A stretch of DNA of 64,000 bases, taken from contig OY970240.1 of assembly GCA_963715445.1 (NCBI GenBank), positions 2,046,001 through 2,110,000 of the forward strand, given 5' to 3'. The notes below the pieces were generated by a model. It did no database searches and was not told the DNA's origin. It saw only the letters and a program-made list of their open reading frames with translations. Source of the stretch: JAAYBF01 sp963715445 (GTDB taxonomy: Bacteria; Actinomycetota; Thermoleophilia; Solirubrobacterales; Thermoleophilaceae). Below, in pieces: positions 62,461 to 64,000 of this stretch (its first letter is position 1; each line of letters begins with the position of its first letter). The position numbers were made by a program, and so were the translations under genes.

Positions 62461-64000
62461 CGTCCACGGCTCGGAGCGTGGAGGCGAGAGCCGTGACCAC
62501 TTGCGGTCCGGCAGAGACCGGAGCTCTTCGACGGCGACCTCAAGCCGGTGTACCTCGAGCGGGGGAACCTTGTCCCACAGCGCTTGGGCGATCGGATCGA
62601 GGTCGACCCGGGGGCGCCTGGAGATCAGGTACTCACCGAGCTGAGCGTCCGCGGGCCCGACCGGCTCGAGGCCCTCGAGTTGGCGCAGCACTCGCACCAC
62701 GTCGCGGCAGAGGTCCGCGGGGGGCGGATGCGCCGCCGCCACCGCAGCGGGGGGTGTCCCGCCTCGAACCACCCGAGCGAGGAGTCGAAGGTCCTCACCC
62801 GGCAGCCGTTCGAGGCGCTCGGTCAGGTCGCGACGGGTCCTGCGGGAGGGGATCGCGCCCGAGAGCGAAGCTGCGAGAGGACGGAGGTCCGCTCTCGGGA
62901 CAACCCCGAAGGCGATGAGCCCCAGCGAGAATCCCAGGATCGCAGTTATTGCGAGCACCGCCTGAGGGACGGGAAGCCAGTCGGAGCCGCGCAGGGAGAC
63001 GAAGTACCACCCCGCCGCCAACGCCGTTGCGGCCAGCAGCTTGCGCCATTCGAAGGGGATCGGCTGAGGCCCGCGCTGGATGGCCACCACGACGACCGTG
63101 GTGGCCGCGAGCAGCGCTATGCACACCGCGAGCGCGGCACCGTACGAGCCGAGAGCCGGGATCAGAAGCCAGGAGAGCACTCCCATGAGGCCGGCCGCCC
63201 CAAGCGCGGTGGACCCGTAGATGATCTGCTTCCGTCGGTACCTGGCGGTCCTGTTGAGCAGCACGTATATCCCGTAGCAGACGAGCGACAGCCCGATCAG
63301 CGGGATCAGGGGCGCCGCATCCTCGTAGGCGGGGGGCGCGACGCGGACCAGCGCGGTGGCGGCGACGCCGAGCACGAGCACGATGCCGAGGCTCGCCACG
63401 ACGAAGTAGGTCATGAGCCTGCTCTTGACGAGGGCGGGCTGCTCCTCGAGCGCCGCCTTGTAGGCCGAGGACCGCTTCAGGGGCCCCCACGCCATCAGGT
63501 AGGCGCTGATGAAGTACGACGGCACGCTGCCGAAGCGGCTCGCGAGCCGGTACACCCCCAGGTCGGCGCCGTTGCTGAAGCGCGAGAGCCAGAGCAGGTC
63601 GGCGTTGCTCAGCGTCCAGAGCGACAGCATGACCGGGATCCTGCGCCCGCCACGCTGGAGGATCTGCCGCAGGTCGGAGCCGCTGACCGCCAGCGTCAGC
63701 AGCCGTGGGCCGACTGCGACGCACACCGCCACCGCGGCGAGGGTGCCGAACGTGGTCCCGATCAGGGCGCCGCGTATCCCCTCTCCCGACGCTACGAGGG
63801 GAACGGAGATCGCGAGCACGATCAGCGGCCGGAGGCCGTTGATGACGGCGAAGCCGACCGGACGCCGCTCGAGGCGGAACAGGTTGATCGAGACCCTCCA
63901 GATCGCGCCGGCGCCCGCCGAGAAGACCGCCCAGACGAGGACGTCACCCGATGCTCCATCGCCGATCAGCCACGACGCGATGCTGTCGGACATCGCGATG
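62440..64000 (-). CDS. Lipid-linked oligosaccharide flippase, cut by window end
   Basis: The frame is open at the right edge, so the N-terminus is missing. The visible 500-plus residues contain about ten membrane segments of a MATE/Wzx-like polysaccharide transporter (SLWTLSNADLLWLSRFSNGADLGVYRLASR) and then a soluble C-terminal extension of about 130 residues (from PSRRTRRDLTERLERLPGED to the end) that flippases normally lack. It should move undecaprenyl-linked repeat units across the membrane. It is convergent with the preceding transferase gene (21-base overlap). Confidence 0.82.
   Translation of the reverse strand, partial: IAMSDSIASWLIGDGASGDVLVWAVFSAGAGAIWRVSINLFRLERRPVGFAVINGLRPLIVLAISVPLVASGEGIRGALIGTTFGTLAAVAVCVAVGPRLLTLAVSGSDLRQILQRGGRRIPVMLSLWTLSNADLLWLSRFSNGADLGVYRLASRFGSVPSYFISAYLMAWGPLKRSSAYKAALEEQPALVKSRLMTYFVVASLGIVLVLGVAATALVRVAPPAYEDAAPLIPLIGLSLVCYGIYVLLNRTARYRRKQIIYGSTALGAAGLMGVLSWLLIPALGSYGAALAVCIALLAATTVVVVAIQRGPQPIPFEWRKLLAATALAAGWYFVSLRGSDWLPVPQAVLAITAILGFSLGLIAFGVVPRADLRPLAASLSGAIPSRRTRRDLTERLERLPGEDLRLLARVVRGGTPPAAVAAAHPPPADLCRDVVRVLRQLEGLEPVGPADAQLGEYLISRRPRVDLDPIAQALWDKVPPLEVHRLEVAVEELRSLPDRKWSRLSPPRSEPWTSDSGVG

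Overview
The window reads as a chromosomal segment of a high-GC, diaminopimelate-type Gram-positive bacterium of the Actinobacteria. I infer Thermoleophilia/Solirubrobacterales, but there is no rRNA here to prove it. Supporting points are the very high GC content, frequent GTG/TTG starts, a division and cell wall (dcw) cluster opening with mraZ and lacking ftsA, a MurE with the DNPR motif typical of meso-diaminopimelate addition, a c-di-AMP riboswitch in front of a resuscitation-promoting-factor-like gene, and many start codons placed 6 to 8 bases after a TAnnnT box, as in leaderless mRNAs.

Layout. (1) 1-8.5 kb: end of a nitroreductase gene, glpD and folP in an overlapping operon, a Rho-like gene whose ATPase active site is degraded, a LOG-family gene, a hypothetical gene, a two-component system coupled to a cpaB-like pilus gene, and rpiA. 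(2) 8.6-16 kb: lon, an atypical short-chain dehydrogenase, a riboswitch-controlled secreted cell wall hydrolase, a small membrane protein, and the Tad/Flp pilus genes cpaF-tadB-tadC. (3) 16-18 kb: an ABC-2 exporter whose permease start is preceded by a 35-bp tandem repeat. (4) 18-35 kb: the dcw cluster mraZ-rsmH-ftsL-pbpB, then an inserted secreted-protein gene on the other strand, then murE-murF-mraY-murD-ftsW-murG-murC-murB-ftsQ-ftsZ. (5) 35-44 kb: glycine cleavage genes gcvT-gcvH-gcvPA-gcvPB, trpS, an arginase-family gene that seems to start with CTG, scpA-scpB, and rlmN. (6) 44-64 kb: an extracellular polysaccharide locus with an aminotransferase, a priming sugar transferase, a polymerase/ligase with a tetratricopeptide-like tail, several single- and multi-domain glycosyltransferases, methyltransferases, a deacetylase-like protein, two secreted glycoside hydrolases and a flippase cut by the window end.

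How the parts work together. The dcw cluster makes lipid II (MurB to MurG, MraY) and the division machinery (FtsQ, FtsL, FtsW, PbpB, FtsZ). It is headed by an array of five 10-bp-spaced GTGG-type boxes around a promoter, which fits autoregulation by MraZ. Genes in operons are mostly joined by ATGA/GTGA overlaps, so translational coupling is the rule. In the polysaccharide locus the natural order of action is priming (45.3 kb), chain building and decoration (48-62 kb), flipping (62.4 kb) and polymerisation (46.6 kb).

The least ordinary observations are the Rho-like protein lacking both the Walker A lysine and the catalytic glutamate, the triplicated start region of the ABC permease, the apparent CTG start of the arginase-family gene, the 1236-residue methyltransferase/coiled-coil/GT2/GT4 protein, and the recurrent leaderless promoter arrangement. 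I saw no tRNA, rRNA, CRISPR array, insertion sequence or prophage.
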